Below are positions 1 through 8,298 of a DNA stretch of 64,000 nucleotides, one piece after another (the stretch's first letter is position 1; every line of letters begins with the position of its first letter). A program made the translations under genes and the position numbers. The notes under the pieces were generated by a model. That model did not search any database. It was not told where the DNA came from and was given only the letters and a program-made list of their open reading frames with translations. The stretch comes from Ardenticatenaceae bacterium (GTDB lineage: Bacteria > Chloroflexota > Anaerolineae > Promineifilales > Promineifilaceae). Location of the stretch: the NCBI GenBank assembly GCA_020634565.1, contig JACKBN010000016.1, forward strand, positions 83,409 through 147,408, written 5' to 3'.

Positions 1-121
1 GCGCAGCGGGCGCAGCCGCAGCCCGGCCAGGTTGCCCCGTCAAAAAGGTGCCCGCACCAATGCCGCCGATTAAAAGGCCAGCCATTAACAAAACCCCAAT
101 TGTCCATTTTTTGATTTTCAT
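1..121 (-). CDS. Exported protein, N-terminus only (partial)
   Basis: Only the first 40 codons or so lie in the window; the gene runs off the left edge. It begins with a lysine-rich start (MKIKKW) followed by a hydrophobic stretch rich in G, L and I, then Q-P-G-R and an Ala/Pro-rich segment, which reads as a signal peptide or membrane anchor. The start at 121 is preferred because a GGAGG (complement of 131-135) sits 9 nt upstream; an ATG at 127 is only 3 nt from it. A tandem OmpR-like site lies about 75 bp upstream in the same orientation as at two other minus-strand operons. Function cannot be told from this fragment. Confidence 0.6.
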   Translation of the reverse strand, partial: MKIKKWTIGVLLMAGLLIGGIGAGTFLTGQPGRAAAAPAA

Positions 122-195
122 GTTCATCAACCTCCGTTGGTTAAATTTTGTGCCACAGCACATGTTTGTTGATGCTTCCCACAGTAACGACCGGG

Positions 196-228
196 ATTAA
201 GAGAATGATGAAAACAGTTTAAGAACGA
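196..228 (-). promoter_or_regulatory. OmpR-like tandem site, copy 1
   Basis: The + strand reads ATTAAGAGAATGATGAAAAC, then a further TTTAAGAACGA half-like unit. It matches sites at 9337 and 12832 (ATTAAGAAA-N-TGATGAAA pattern, about 10 bp between half-sites), the spacing OmpR/PhoB-type regulators usually need. All three copies have the same orientation relative to a minus-strand gene. It lies in the divergent spacer between the exported protein (1-121) and the ABC operon starting at 312, so it could act on either. Confidence 0.45.
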
Positions 229-311
229 TTTTACGAGCTGCTTAAACTTCACTTTACCTAAACGTTCTTTAATGGTGGTTGTCACAAATTTGAACACAAG
301 GAGCTTCAACT

Positions 312-1094
312 ATGACAACATCAGCCATTGAAACTTATGAATTAACCCGCCGTTATGGCGACAATACGGCCGTTTCCCAACTCAATCTCACCATCCCCCA
401 AGGCGAAATTTTTGGGTTTTTGGGCCACAACGGCGCGGGTAAAACAACCACCGTCAGCCTGCTAACCACCTTGCTGCTGCCCACCTCCGGCAGCGCTAGA
501 ATCTTCGACTTCGACATTGTGAAAGACAATCGTGCGGTGCGCCAGCTGATTGGCTACGTGCCGGAAAACGTGCGCCTCTATAACGACCTCACCGTGGCCG
601 AGAATTTGCGCTTTCTGGCGGAATTATCAGAAGTGAAGTACGTAGACGACCGCATCACTCAAATTCTCGATCTGCTGGGCCACCCGGAATGGCGCGACCG
701 GCGCGTCGGTGATTTTTCCAAAGGAATGCGGCAGCGGGTAGGCATCGCCCAGGCGCTGCTGCACCAGCCAGAGGTGCTATTTTTAGATGAACCCGCCTCT
801 GGTCTGGACCCCGAAGGGCAGCGCGACATTGGCCGCCTCATCACCCAGCTCAACCGTGATTTTGGCATCACCATCTTCATGAATACGCACCAGCTGGCCG
901 AAGCGGCCCGGCTGTGTACCAGCATCGGCATCATGAATCACGGCCGTTTGGTTGTAGCCGACACGCTGGAAAACGTGATGGCCCGCTTTCCCGACACCCC
1001 GTCTCTGGAAGAAATTTATCTACATGTGGAACGGCAAGAAGCGTCGCCAGACGGCCGTTCCCCTGCCGCCCTCGCAGAGGCAATCCGTCATTAA
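312..1094 (+). CDS. ABC-2 type exporter, ATP-binding subunit
   Basis: Cytoplasmic ATPase of 260 aa that would power the permeases encoded just downstream. Walker A is GHNGAGKTT (residues 38-46), the signature is FSKGMRQR, and Walker B is VLFLDEP, followed by an H-loop in MNTHQL. Length and motifs fit the drug/polymer-export class of ABC-2 ATPases (CcmA/NatA type) and not an importer. AAGGAG lies 7 nt upstream of the ATG. It is the first gene of a + operon with two ABC-2 permeases, an exported NEW3-like protein, a lipoprotein and a two-component pair. The substrate cannot be deduced. A repeat-derived spacer separates it from the next gene. Confidence 0.93.
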   Translation: MTTSAIETYELTRRYGDNTAVSQLNLTIPQGEIFGFLGHNGAGKTTTVSLLTTLLLPTSGSARIFDFDIVKDNRAVRQLIGYVPENVRLYNDLTVAENLRFLAELSEVKYVDDRITQILDLLGHPEWRDRRVGDFSKGMRQRVGIAQALLHQPEVLFLDEPASGLDPEGQRDIGRLITQLNRDFGITIFMNTHQLAEAARLCTSIGIMNHGRLVVADTLENVMARFPDTPSLEEIYLHVERQEASPDGRSPAALAEAIRH

Positions 1095-1100
1095 AATTGG

Positions 1101-1172
1101 GCCACAGATATACACTGATTTTCACAGATTTCTGTTCTTATCTGCGTTCATCCGCGTTTATCCGCGTCCTAT
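1101..1172. repeat. Intergenic dispersed repeat (CACAGAT/ATCCGCG type)
   Basis: Between the ATPase and the first permease is a stretch made of CACAGAT-like and TCCGCG-like words (CTGATTTTCACAGATTTCTG, then repeated ATCCGCGT). The same word family recurs at about 24790 and 25755, so this is one member of a dispersed spacer repeat. It holds no gene; the permease RBS follows directly. Confidence 0.6.
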
Positions 1173-1187
1173 TTGAAGGAAACAACT

Positions 1188-2123
1188 ATGAAAACCTCGC
1201 TGATTATTGCCCGCAAAGAGTTCCGTGCCGCTTTTCGCAACCGGCTCTTTCTCACCATTACCCTGCTCTTTTTGGGGCTGTCCATCCTGTCGGTCTACAT
1301 CGGCAGCACAACCAAACGCGCCGAAATGCGCATTTACAATGAAACCGTGGCCACCCTACAAACCGAAGGCGCCGCAACCATACCCGCCGCGCCAGAAATC
1401 CATACGCTTACCATTTTGGCTAACCTGATTGAGTACGTCAGCATTGTGGGAGCTATTCTGGCCGTCATCCTCGGCTACAACACGCTCGGCGAAGAGCGAG
1501 AATCGGGCGGGCTGAAGTTGATATTGTCCCGCCCGGTCTACCGCGACCAGCTGTTGTGGGGCAAGTGGCTGGGGAATACGGCCGTTCTCACCACCCTGCT
1601 TGCCCTCGTCTTCCTCTTTAACAGCGTGCTGCTGGTTGCGGTCGGCGGCATCGTCCCTACCGCTGCCGAACTGCTGCGCCTCTTCGTTTTCACGCTGATG
1701 GCCCTGGCCTACATGCTCATCTTTTTGAGCCTGGCCATGTTCCTCAGCCTGCGCCTGAACAGCAGTGCCACCGTCTTTTTGGTCTCGCTGGTGGTGTGGA
1801 TGGTGGTTAGCTTTGTGCTGCCACAAATGGCCGAAACGCAAATGGTGAACAGCAGCGTCGTCAACGGCATCAGCGGGGCAATTAACCAGATTCCGCAGGA
1901 TACGGCCGTTTCTCAAGCTATCAACGCCCTCTCACCCACCTGGCATCTGCGCAACATTGGTGGCCAACTGCTGCAATCCGCTCCCGGCAGCGGCGCACTC
2001 GCCAGCGGCACCTTGATTAGCCACGTGCTAACCACCCTGCTCATCCTGCTGGCCCCGACCGTGGCCCTGGTAGCTGGCGCTTTCGCCACCTTCCTGCGCA
2101 ACGAAACGCTGGTGCTGGAGTAA
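1188..2123 (+). CDS. ABC-2 type permease
   Basis: Integral membrane subunit (311 aa) of the exporter. It opens with the typical ABC-2 N-terminus IARKEFRAAFRNRLF, a first membrane span (residues ~20-40), an extracytoplasmic loop of about 50 residues, then five further hydrophobic segments, the last ending near FLRNETLVLE. The segment REGGGLKL-like 'ESGGLKLILSRPVYR' is the conserved cytoplasmic coupling loop shared with the second permease of this operon (3027-4019). The start at 1188 has AAGGAA 7 nt upstream; an in-frame ATG at 1173 lies in the repeat and has no RBS. The next gene starts 4 bp after the stop. Confidence 0.9.
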   Translation: MKTSLIIARKEFRAAFRNRLFLTITLLFLGLSILSVYIGSTTKRAEMRIYNETVATLQTEGAATIPAAPEIHTLTILANLIEYVSIVGAILAVILGYNTLGEERESGGLKLILSRPVYRDQLLWGKWLGNTAVLTTLLALVFLFNSVLLVAVGGIVPTAAELLRLFVFTLMALAYMLIFLSLAMFLSLRLNSSATVFLVSLVVWMVVSFVLPQMAETQMVNSSVVNGISGAINQIPQDTAVSQAINALSPTWHLRNIGGQLLQSAPGSGALASGTLISHVLTTLLILLAPTVALVAGAFATFLRNETLVLE

Positions 2124-2127
2124 CCGC

Positions 2128-2919
2128 ATGAAACTCAAAATTTCGCTCATCTTATTCGCCCTGCTGGCGCTCACCCCGCTGGCCGCCCGCGCCGACGAAA
2201 TCACTCTGGCGCAAACGGTGCAGGCTAGCCAGACGGCCGTTTACCAGATTGCCCTGCACAATGAAACGGAAACCGCTCACACCTACGATCTGGCGCTAAC
2301 CGGCCTGCCCGACAGCCTGACCGCCGCCTTTACTCAGGGTGGGCCACGGCTGACGCAGGTAGACGTGGCCGCCAACAGCTACAGTCAGGTGGAAATGCAA
2401 GTGGATGTGCCGGTGGAAACGGCCGTTAATACCTACAACGCCCAATTCACCGCCACCCGCGACGACGGCCAGACGCTGACACAACCGGTGCTGCTCAACG
2501 TGGAGAACACCTACGCCGTCAAGATTGCCAGCCAAAGTTTGAACGTGTCGGCATTTAGCGGGCAGGAGTTTGGCTTTGACGTAACGGCCGTTAACAGCGG
2601 CGCGGCACCTCTGAACAATCTGGCGCTGACGGTGGATGCCCCCGCCAAATGGGTAGTACGCACCGATCCGGTCACCGTCACAACGCTGGAACCGGGTGCC
2701 GAAACCACCATTCACGCCCAGGTACTCGTCCCTTCTTCACAAGTGACTGGCGACCAGACGCTTCAGCTGGCCCTGGCCAGCGACCAGACCACCAGCCCGG
2801 CCAGCAGCCTGACGGTGCGCGTGCAAAAAAGCCCCACCTTTCTCTACGCCGCCCTGGGCCTGATGGGGCTGGCCATCGCCGCCGCCATCGTCTACTTCCG
2901 GCGCAAAGGACGCCGCTGA
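2128..2919 (+). CDS. Exported NEW3/CARDB-like beta-sandwich protein with C-terminal anchor
   Basis: A 263-aa protein with a signal peptide (residues 1-22, cleavage around ARA-DE), two beta-sandwich repeats of NEW3/CARDB character (about 25-125 and 130-230; shown by patterns such as YQIALHNETE and AVNSGAAPLNNLAL), and a C-terminal membrane span (about 238-258) ending in RRKGRR. It would stand on the outer face of the cytoplasmic membrane. Its place between two permease genes, 4 bp after the first, suggests an accessory part of the exporter. In the second module of this window the equivalent domain is fused to the permease (6904-8298), which supports a direct physical link. Precise role unknown. 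Confidence 0.8.
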   Translation: MKLKISLILFALLALTPLAARADEITLAQTVQASQTAVYQIALHNETETAHTYDLALTGLPDSLTAAFTQGGPRLTQVDVAANSYSQVEMQVDVPVETAVNTYNAQFTATRDDGQTLTQPVLLNVENTYAVKIASQSLNVSAFSGQEFGFDVTAVNSGAAPLNNLALTVDAPAKWVVRTDPVTVTTLEPGAETTIHAQVLVPSSQVTGDQTLQLALASDQTTSPASSLTVRVQKSPTFLYAALGLMGLAIAAAIVYFRRKGRR

Positions 2920-2946
2920 AAATAGTCAACGGTAAATCGCCTTGCA

Positions 2947-2993
2947 GGAGATTGGAGACTGGAGATTAGATATTAGCCCAATCTCCAATCTCC
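2947..2993. repeat. Inverted repeat GGAGATTGGAGA / TCTCCAATCTCC
   Basis: A perfect 12-bp inverted repeat (2947-2958 and 2982-2993) in the spacer before the second permease. Related words recur at 4035-4050 and at 5475-5533, so three spacers of this operon carry the same palindromic family. It could fold as a hairpin in the mRNA, but there is no T-tract. Confidence 0.7.
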
Positions 2994-3026
2994 ATGCGAT
3001 GACCGATTACCGCAAAGGAAAAACTC

Positions 3027-4019
3027 ATGACAACAATAACAACCACCCAACCCCGGCGCAGCCACGCCATCGGCGTGATTGCCCGCAAGGAAATCCGCGA
3101 TGCTTTTCGCAACCGCCTGTTTATCATTGCCCTGGTGCTGCTGCTGGGGTTGAGCTTAACGGCCGTTACCCTCGGCGCACTTTCTGTCCGCTCACAAATG
3201 GCCGATTACCTCAAAGCGGTGGACATTCTCACCAATCTGGGTCGCACCGACTTTCCCGCCGCGCCACCGGTCAACCCGCTGGCTGTTTCCAAGAACTTTA
3301 TCAACTACCTGGCGATGGTCGGGGCGCTGCTGGCGATGATTTTAGGCTTTACGGCCGTTCACAAAGAACACCAGGCTGGGACGCTCCCCCTCATCCTCGC
3401 CCGCCCCGTCTACCGCGACCAGTTTCTCACCGGCAAAGTGCTAGGCAACGCCCTGCTGCTGGCCACCCTGATGACCGTCGTGGGCGCGGCAACCTGGCTG
3501 GCCGTCGGCCTCATCGGCCGCGTCTGGCTCAATGCCGACCTCACCATCAAGCTGGCCCTCACGATGGGCATGTCCTGGCTCTACTTGCTCACGTTTTACC
3601 TGTTGGCCCAGTTCTTCACCCTGCGCTGGCCCAACAGCAACCAGGCCCTGCTGCTCACCGTTATCGTCTGGCTCGTCTTTGCCTTCATCTTCCCCCAAAT
3701 TGGCGACACGATGGACCTGGACAACCAGCTCCCCGGCGGCTTTTTTGCCACGCTGGGCATGGACAAAGCAGGCGAAGAACAGGCCTTACAGCAGTTCAAA
3801 TGGTATGAAACCGTACGCGATGGCGTCGAAGAGCTGTCGCCCACCAAACATTATGAGCGGATCAGCTTTGCCCTGCTAGGCGTCAAAAAGGAATTTCTGG
3901 CTAACATCTGGCAAGAGGTCTTGCAGTTGAAGCTTGTCAATCTGGTCGGGCTACTCGTGCCCATTGTCTTACTGTTAAGCGCCTCGTATATCGCCTTTCT
4001 CAGGCAAGAAACAAGTTAA
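3027..4019 (+). CDS. ABC-2 type permease (second)
   Basis: A 330-aa membrane subunit, paralogous to the 1188-2123 product: both share IARKEIRDAFRNRLF / IARKEFRAAFRNRLF at the N-terminus and a loop ending in RPVYRDQ. Six hydrophobic segments are visible. A cytoplasmic or external insertion around residues 235-290 (GMDKAGEEQALQQFKWYETV region) is longer than in the first permease. Together the two may form a heterodimeric pore with the ATPase at 312. It follows a repeat-filled 107-bp spacer after the NEW3-like gene; AAGGAAAAACTC precedes the ATG. Confidence 0.9.
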   Translation: MTTITTTQPRRSHAIGVIARKEIRDAFRNRLFIIALVLLLGLSLTAVTLGALSVRSQMADYLKAVDILTNLGRTDFPAAPPVNPLAVSKNFINYLAMVGALLAMILGFTAVHKEHQAGTLPLILARPVYRDQFLTGKVLGNALLLATLMTVVGAATWLAVGLIGRVWLNADLTIKLALTMGMSWLYLLTFYLLAQFFTLRWPNSNQALLLTVIVWLVFAFIFPQIGDTMDLDNQLPGGFFATLGMDKAGEEQALQQFKWYETVRDGVEELSPTKHYERISFALLGVKKEFLANIWQEVLQLKLVNLVGLLVPIVLLLSASYIAFLRQETS

Positions 4020-4084
4020 ATCCAGATTGGTCCAATATTGGAGATTGAACCAATCTCAAAATCAACAACAAGGAAAAATAAATC

Positions 4085-4762
4085 ATGTTCAAGAAAAACA
4101 TTACCCTTCTATTCATTGCTCTGTTCGCGGCGCTGCTTCTGGCCGCCTGCGGCGGCACCGCCACAACACCAACAACCAACAGCACGAGCAGCACCAGCAG
4201 CACTGCTGCCGATGGCCCGGACAGCGACGGTGATGGCATTCCCGATGCCGCCGAGCCCGTCCTCGGCACAGATCCAAACAACGCCGACACCGATGGCGAC
4301 GGCCAAAACGATCTGGCCGACCCAAACCCGATGCTGGCGGATAATCCGATTCAAGAAAGTGGAACGGCCGTAACTTTCACCATCAGCGGTCTGCAAGTGG
4401 AAAACAACGTAGACGCCGACGGCGCGGACGTGCCCGACCATTTGGAATTTAAGGTCACCAACACCAGCACGGCCGATTTGACCAATTTCGACATTTACAC
4501 CACCATCACCGACCAGACCACAGGCGATGTGCAGGGCTACTACCAGACCTTGCCCGGTCTAACCGTCAAGGCGGGCGAAACCAAAACCATACACTTCGAC
4601 AACACTGACCAGCCCGATCATTTCAGCGTCAACCCCAACAGCGCCTTCTACACCGACCAAAACGGCCTAACGCTGGAAGTCACCCTGCACGCGGCGGGTT
4701 ATGCCCCGCAAACTGGCAGCGTAGACAAAGACCCCGGCGGCGCGGAAGGTGGGGTAGAATAG
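4085..4762 (+). CDS. Lipoprotein with thrombospondin type-3 (calcium-binding) repeats
   Basis: A 225-aa lipoprotein. Residues 1-21 form a lipoprotein signal with lipobox LLLAAC. A Thr/Ser-rich linker follows, then Asp-rich repeats GPDSDGDGIPDAAE and NADTDGDGQNDLAD (about 44-78), which are TSP3-type Ca2+ loops. The rest (about 85-215) is a predicted beta-sandwich containing a LxVENN...LEFKVTN pattern, like a domain of the DUF4352/CARDB kind. It ends with a short Gly/Glu tail. It probably sits on the outer leaflet next to the exporter. AAGGAAAAATAAATC precedes the ATG. A hairpin follows the stop codon and separates it from the regulator genes. Confidence 0.75.
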   Translation: MFKKNITLLFIALFAALLLAACGGTATTPTTNSTSSTSSTAADGPDSDGDGIPDAAEPVLGTDPNNADTDGDGQNDLADPNPMLADNPIQESGTAVTFTISGLQVENNVDADGADVPDHLEFKVTNTSTADLTNFDIYTTITDQTTGDVQGYYQTLPGLTVKAGETKTIHFDNTDQPDHFSVNPNSAFYTDQNGLTLEVTLHAAGYAPQTGSVDKDPGGAEGGVE

Positions 4763-4774
4763 AAGCAGCCTGAT

Positions 4775-4807
4775 AGAAGTCCGGTTTTTCCAAAAAACCG
4801 GACTTCT
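4775..4807. terminator. Hairpin AGAAGTCCGG...CCGGACTTCT
   Basis: An almost perfect inverted repeat with 15-bp arms and a tiny loop between the lipoprotein and the response regulator. It has T- and A-runs inside the arms but no T-tract after the 3' arm, so it may be an attenuator, mRNA-stabilising element or dispersed palindrome and not a classical terminator. Confidence 0.5.
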
Positions 4808-4817
4808 GGGAGATGTT

Positions 4818-5486
4818 ATGCGCGTTTTAGTGGTAGAAGACGAACCCCGTATGGCCGCGCTCATCCAGCAAGGGCTGGAGGAAGAGGCGTATGCAGTGGA
4901 TGTGGTCGGAAACGGCCGTGACGTCCAACTCTGGGTAGAAAGCGCCACTTACGACATGGTGCTGCTAGACATCATGCTGCCCGGCATGAGTGGTCTAGAC
5001 GTGTGCCGCCAGCTACGTGCCGCAGGCCACAACATGCCCATCCTCATGCTCACCGCCCGCGACACCTTGCCGGACAAGGTCAAAGGGCTGGACAGCGGGG
5101 CCGACGATTATCTGGTGAAGCCGTTCGCCATCGAAGAGCTGACGGCCCGGATGCGCGCTTTAGCCCGACGAGAAGCACCCGTGAAAACGGCCGTTCTCAC
5201 CATCGCTGATTTGACCCTGGACCCAGCCTCCAAACTGGCCCAGCGTAGCGGGGAGATCATTGAGCTAACCGCCAAAGAGTACGCCCTGCTGGAAACGCTG
5301 ATGCGCCATCCCAACCAGATATTAAGCCGCGAACAAATCATCGATCACGTTTGGAACATGGAATTTGACTCCGGCTCCAAGCTCATCGAAGTCTACATCT
5401 CCAACCTGCGCAAAAAGATTGATGCTGACCATGCGCCGAAGTTAATCCATACCGTGCGTGGGCTGGGCTATCGGATTGGAGATTAA
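4818..5486 (+). CDS. Response regulator, OmpR/PhoB family
   Basis: A 222-aa transcription factor. The receiver domain (1-115) has the acidic pair in VVEDEP, phospho-acceptor Asp51 in LLDIMLPG, Thr79 in MLTARD and Lys101 in LVKPF. The winged-helix DNA-binding domain (about 125-220) has the ELTAKEYALLETLMRHPNQI and VRGLGYRIGD signatures. It is the partner of the kinase at 5541. GGAG lies 6 nt upstream. It is close in length and residue positions to the second regulator in the window (12123-12797), so the two pairs look like paralogues. Its last codons lie in a palindromic repeat. It likely controls the upstream exporter operon. Confidence 0.95.
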   Translation: MRVLVVEDEPRMAALIQQGLEEEAYAVDVVGNGRDVQLWVESATYDMVLLDIMLPGMSGLDVCRQLRAAGHNMPILMLTARDTLPDKVKGLDSGADDYLVKPFAIEELTARMRALARREAPVKTAVLTIADLTLDPASKLAQRSGEIIELTAKEYALLETLMRHPNQILSREQIIDHVWNMEFDSGSKLIEVYISNLRKKIDADHAPKLIHTVRGLGYRIGD

Positions 5487-5533
5487 GGGATTGGAGACTG
5501 GAGATTGGCACAATCTCTAATCTCTAGTCTCCC
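5475..5533. repeat. Palindromic spacer repeat (GGAGACTGGAGATTG / CAATCTCTAATCTC)
   Basis: Imperfect inverted repeat spanning the end of the regulator gene and the spacer before the kinase: GGAGACTGGAGATTG pairs with CAATCTCTAATCTCTAGTCTCC with a few mismatches. It belongs to the same family as the element at 2947. The terminal codons IGD of the regulator lie in its left edge. Confidence 0.65.
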
Positions 5534-5540
5534 CAAAATA

Positions 5541-6938
5541 ATGAAACGCACAAATCTACGCACCCAACTCGTTTTATGGACCGTCGCCTTGGAAGCGCTG
5601 CTGCTGATAGCGTTTGCGGCCGTTTTCATCCTCATCCTGCGCAATGCCCAAAACCAGCAAATTGATGAAACCTTACGTTTAGGCGCGGCTCAGCTAAACG
5701 CCGTGGTGGATGTGCGCAATGGCCAGTACACGGTTGCCGCCGCCGAAACGGCCGATTTCCGCGCCCGTGGTTTGCTGGCCTGGATTCTAACTCCTGATGA
5801 GCAGCTTGCCCTGGCCATCGGCAGTGCCGCCGATTACCCTCTGCCAAACACATTGCCCCAAACCGAGCAAACGCTGGACAGTACCCTACCCGACGGTACC
5901 TCCATTCGCCTGCTGATCGTGCCCTTAAGCGAAGGCAGCAGAAATTTAGGCAGTATCGTCCTGGCCCTGCCGTTGGGCGATAGTCAGGCATTGCTGCGGC
6001 AGATTTTGCTAGGCTTTGCCATCGCCATTCCCCTGATGCTGGGATTATCGGCCGTGGGCGGTCTCTTTTTAGCCGGACGTGCCTTGCAGCCAGTGGCCGC
6101 CATCACCCAAACAGCAAAACAAATCAGCGCCGCCGATCTCAGCCAGCGGCTGGATTTGGACCTGCCGCCCGATGAAATTGGCGAGTTGGCCCACACCTTC
6201 AACGAAATGCTGGCCCGGCTAGAACGCGCCTTCCAGCGCGAACGGCAGCTCACTTCCGACGTGTCTCACGAACTACGTACGCCGCTGGGCATGCTGAAAA
6301 CGCAGCTCAGCCTGGCCCGTTCCCGCCCCCGCGAAGCGGCGGCCCTGCTAGCGATGATGACCGACATGGAAGGCGACGTGGACCGCATGACCATCCTGAT
6401 CGAGCAAATGCTTACCCTGGCGCGGGTAGAACAGCGCGGCCTGGGCACGCTGGCACCGGTTGCTCTGGATGAGCTGCTGCGGGATGTGGTAGAACAGTTA
6501 CAAGCTAAAGTCGCAGCCAGCCAGATCACGCTGCGTCTAGATATTCCGCCGCAGGTCGATTTTCAGCTGGCTGGCGATGGCGAACGTCTGCGGCAGGTGT
6601 TCACAAATTTGGTAGAGAACGGCCTGAAATACACACCCTCTGGCGGGCAGGTCACAGTAACGGCCGTACGTAACTGGCAAACCTTCTCCGTCTCCATTGC
6701 CGATACTGGAGACGGCATTGCCCCTGAGCATTTGCCCCATCTGTTTGAGCGTTTCTACCGGGTAGATGACGCCCGGGCGCGGGACACGGGCGGGTTTGGC
6801 CTGGGGCTGGCCATCGCCCAGGCTATGGTACAGGCACATGGTGGTGACCTCATGGTGGACAGCAAGGTTGGTCACGGAACGACTTTTAAGGTCGTCCTAC
6901 CCGTTAATTTTGCAGCGCGGGCAGCGTCACCGGATTAA
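5541..6938 (+). CDS. Sensor histidine kinase (HAMP-HisKA-HATPase)
   Basis: A 465-aa membrane sensor, partner of the regulator at 4818. There is a first membrane span (about 15-38), an extracytoplasmic region of about 110 residues, a second span (about 155-178), a HAMP linker, HisKA with the phospho-acceptor His243 in SDVSHELRTPLG, and a HATPase domain with N box NLVENGLKYTP, G1 DTGDGI and G2 GFGLGLAIA. An upstream in-frame TTG at 5505 is possible (12 residues longer) but lies in the palindromic repeat; the ATG at 5541 was chosen although its RBS is weak. Its 3' end overlaps the convergent permease gene by 35 bp. The signal sensed is unknown. Confidence 0.92.
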   Translation: MKRTNLRTQLVLWTVALEALLLIAFAAVFILILRNAQNQQIDETLRLGAAQLNAVVDVRNGQYTVAAAETADFRARGLLAWILTPDEQLALAIGSAADYPLPNTLPQTEQTLDSTLPDGTSIRLLIVPLSEGSRNLGSIVLALPLGDSQALLRQILLGFAIAIPLMLGLSAVGGLFLAGRALQPVAAITQTAKQISAADLSQRLDLDLPPDEIGELAHTFNEMLARLERAFQRERQLTSDVSHELRTPLGMLKTQLSLARSRPREAAALLAMMTDMEGDVDRMTILIEQMLTLARVEQRGLGTLAPVALDELLRDVVEQLQAKVAASQITLRLDIPPQVDFQLAGDGERLRQVFTNLVENGLKYTPSGGQVTVTAVRNWQTFSVSIADTGDGIAPEHLPHLFERFYRVDDARARDTGGFGLGLAIAQAMVQAHGGDLMVDSKVGHGTTFKVVLPVNFAARAASPD

Positions 6939-8298
6939 CCGCCCGCCGCCGCAGCCAAAGCTGCACCACTAACAGCAGGCTCAACAACACAGGAATGCCA
7001 AACGCCACCGGCGCTATCCCGCCTGGATTCAGGGGCGAGTATTGAGCCACCGTCATGTGAATTCCGGCACTGGCCACCGGTAGGCTAGTCGTTTGCGGAT
7101 CGTTCGGTTCGGGGATGACCACCATGTAGGCCAGGTAATCTCCTTCCAAAATGGTGTTGATGGTCCAGATAAGAGTCGCTGATTCACCAGCGGCCAATGG
7201 AGAGATGGCTTGGGTGCGCTCCGGCGACCAATCTTCCGGGTCCACCGGGTCGCCGTCGCCCAGGTTGACGATGTTCATAGCGACGACCAGCGGGGTGGAT
7301 ACGGCCGTATCGCGATTCGTCACCACCGTCGTGAATTCAAAGCTGTCTCCCGTTCTGGTCTCTTTATGCGTGGTGTCTATGGTAATTTGCAGCGGAGCGG
7401 TAGGAACGGCCGTTTGCGCCCGCGTTACCATGGTAGGCGTAGCTAACAGGCCAAAAGCCAGCAGCAAAGCCACGGATTGGCTGCGACGAGTCCGCCACGA
7501 CCGCATTTTGTCGCCGCTCAAATCCAGCCGAGGAGCAGCCAGCACAAACAGGATTACGCAAGCCAGCACAGCCAATAGAGCGGGTGCGATCAGCCAGGAA
7601 GCCATCTCCTCGAAGGTCCGATTGTTCACCAAAATCTTCTCTAAAAACTGATTCACCGACTCCATCGGATTGATGCGCTTCACCAGCTTACCCATAAAGC
7701 CAGTTTGCGCCGTGCCGGGAAACTGCGTGGGCAGCAGGAACAGCACAGCCACAAACAAGGTAACAAACAAACTGGTACGGTTAGATCCGGCGGCCACGCT
7801 GATCACCAAACCAAAAGCCGTAAATCCAACGACCAGCAGCGTACCCAGCAACCCACCCCACAGGATACCCTGTACCAGAATAGTGTTGTTGGGGGCCAGA
7901 ATAGTCAGATGGACGGCGGCAATCGCAAAAGCGGCGGGCCAGATAGACATGGCCGCCAAAAATTTGCCACTGATAATTTGGCGGCGGCTGGTGGGCACCA
8001 GCAGTAGACCCTCTAGCGTGGCCCGCTCCCGCTCGCCGCTGATGCTATCGGCAGCAATAAGCAGACTGATGAACAGGCTGACGCTAATGCTGATTTGCAA
8101 AATCATGAAGATCATTTCGCGTGGGGGCATTAGTTTGAGTTCGTTGTTAGTAGCCAGCAAAAAGGAGGTAATGCCCAGCAGTAAACTGAACAGAATAAGA
8201 AAGGTCATGGCCCGGCCGCCGCGCCACAGGTCACTCAGTTCTTTACTGGCGACGAGCCGCCAGCCGGAGATAGATTTGCCAGTTGTTTTGTCGGTCAT
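6904..8298 (-). CDS. ABC-2 permease fused to an exported beta-sandwich domain
   Basis: A 464-aa fusion. Residues 1-255 are an ABC-2 permease: N-terminal VASKELSDLWRGGR, six spans, and the loop SGERERATLEGLLLVPTSRR typical of the family. At residue 265 an internal Met starts a stretch MRSWRTRR-SQSVALLLAFGL ending TRAQTA that reads exactly like a signal peptide. It is followed by a NEW3/CARDB-like beta domain (about 300-425) and a final membrane span with WLRRR. The permease seems to have fused to a formerly separate exported protein like the one at 2128. Its start overlaps the ATPase stop by 4 bp (ATGA). Internal translation from 7506 is conceivable but lacks a clear RBS. Confidence 0.85.
   Translation of the reverse strand: MTDKTTGKSISGWRLVASKELSDLWRGGRAMTFLILFSLLLGITSFLLATNNELKLMPPREMIFMILQISISVSLFISLLIAADSISGERERATLEGLLLVPTSRRQIISGKFLAAMSIWPAAFAIAAVHLTILAPNNTILVQGILWGGLLGTLLVVGFTAFGLVISVAAGSNRTSLFVTLFVAVLFLLPTQFPGTAQTGFMGKLVKRINPMESVNQFLEKILVNNRTFEEMASWLIAPALLAVLACVILFVLAAPRLDLSGDKMRSWRTRRSQSVALLLAFGLLATPTMVTRAQTAVPTAPLQITIDTTHKETRTGDSFEFTTVVTNRDTAVSTPLVVAMNIVNLGDGDPVDPEDWSPERTQAISPLAAGESATLIWTINTILEGDYLAYMVVIPEPNDPQTTSLPVASAGIHMTVAQYSPLNPGGIAPVAFGIPVLLSLLLVVQLWLRRRAVNPVTLPALQN

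Noticed and set aside
1356..1916. A 186-aa minus frame opposite the first permease
   Set aside because: Antisense shadow, Gln/Glu/Gly-rich; the + strand gene has a clear ABC-2 layout.
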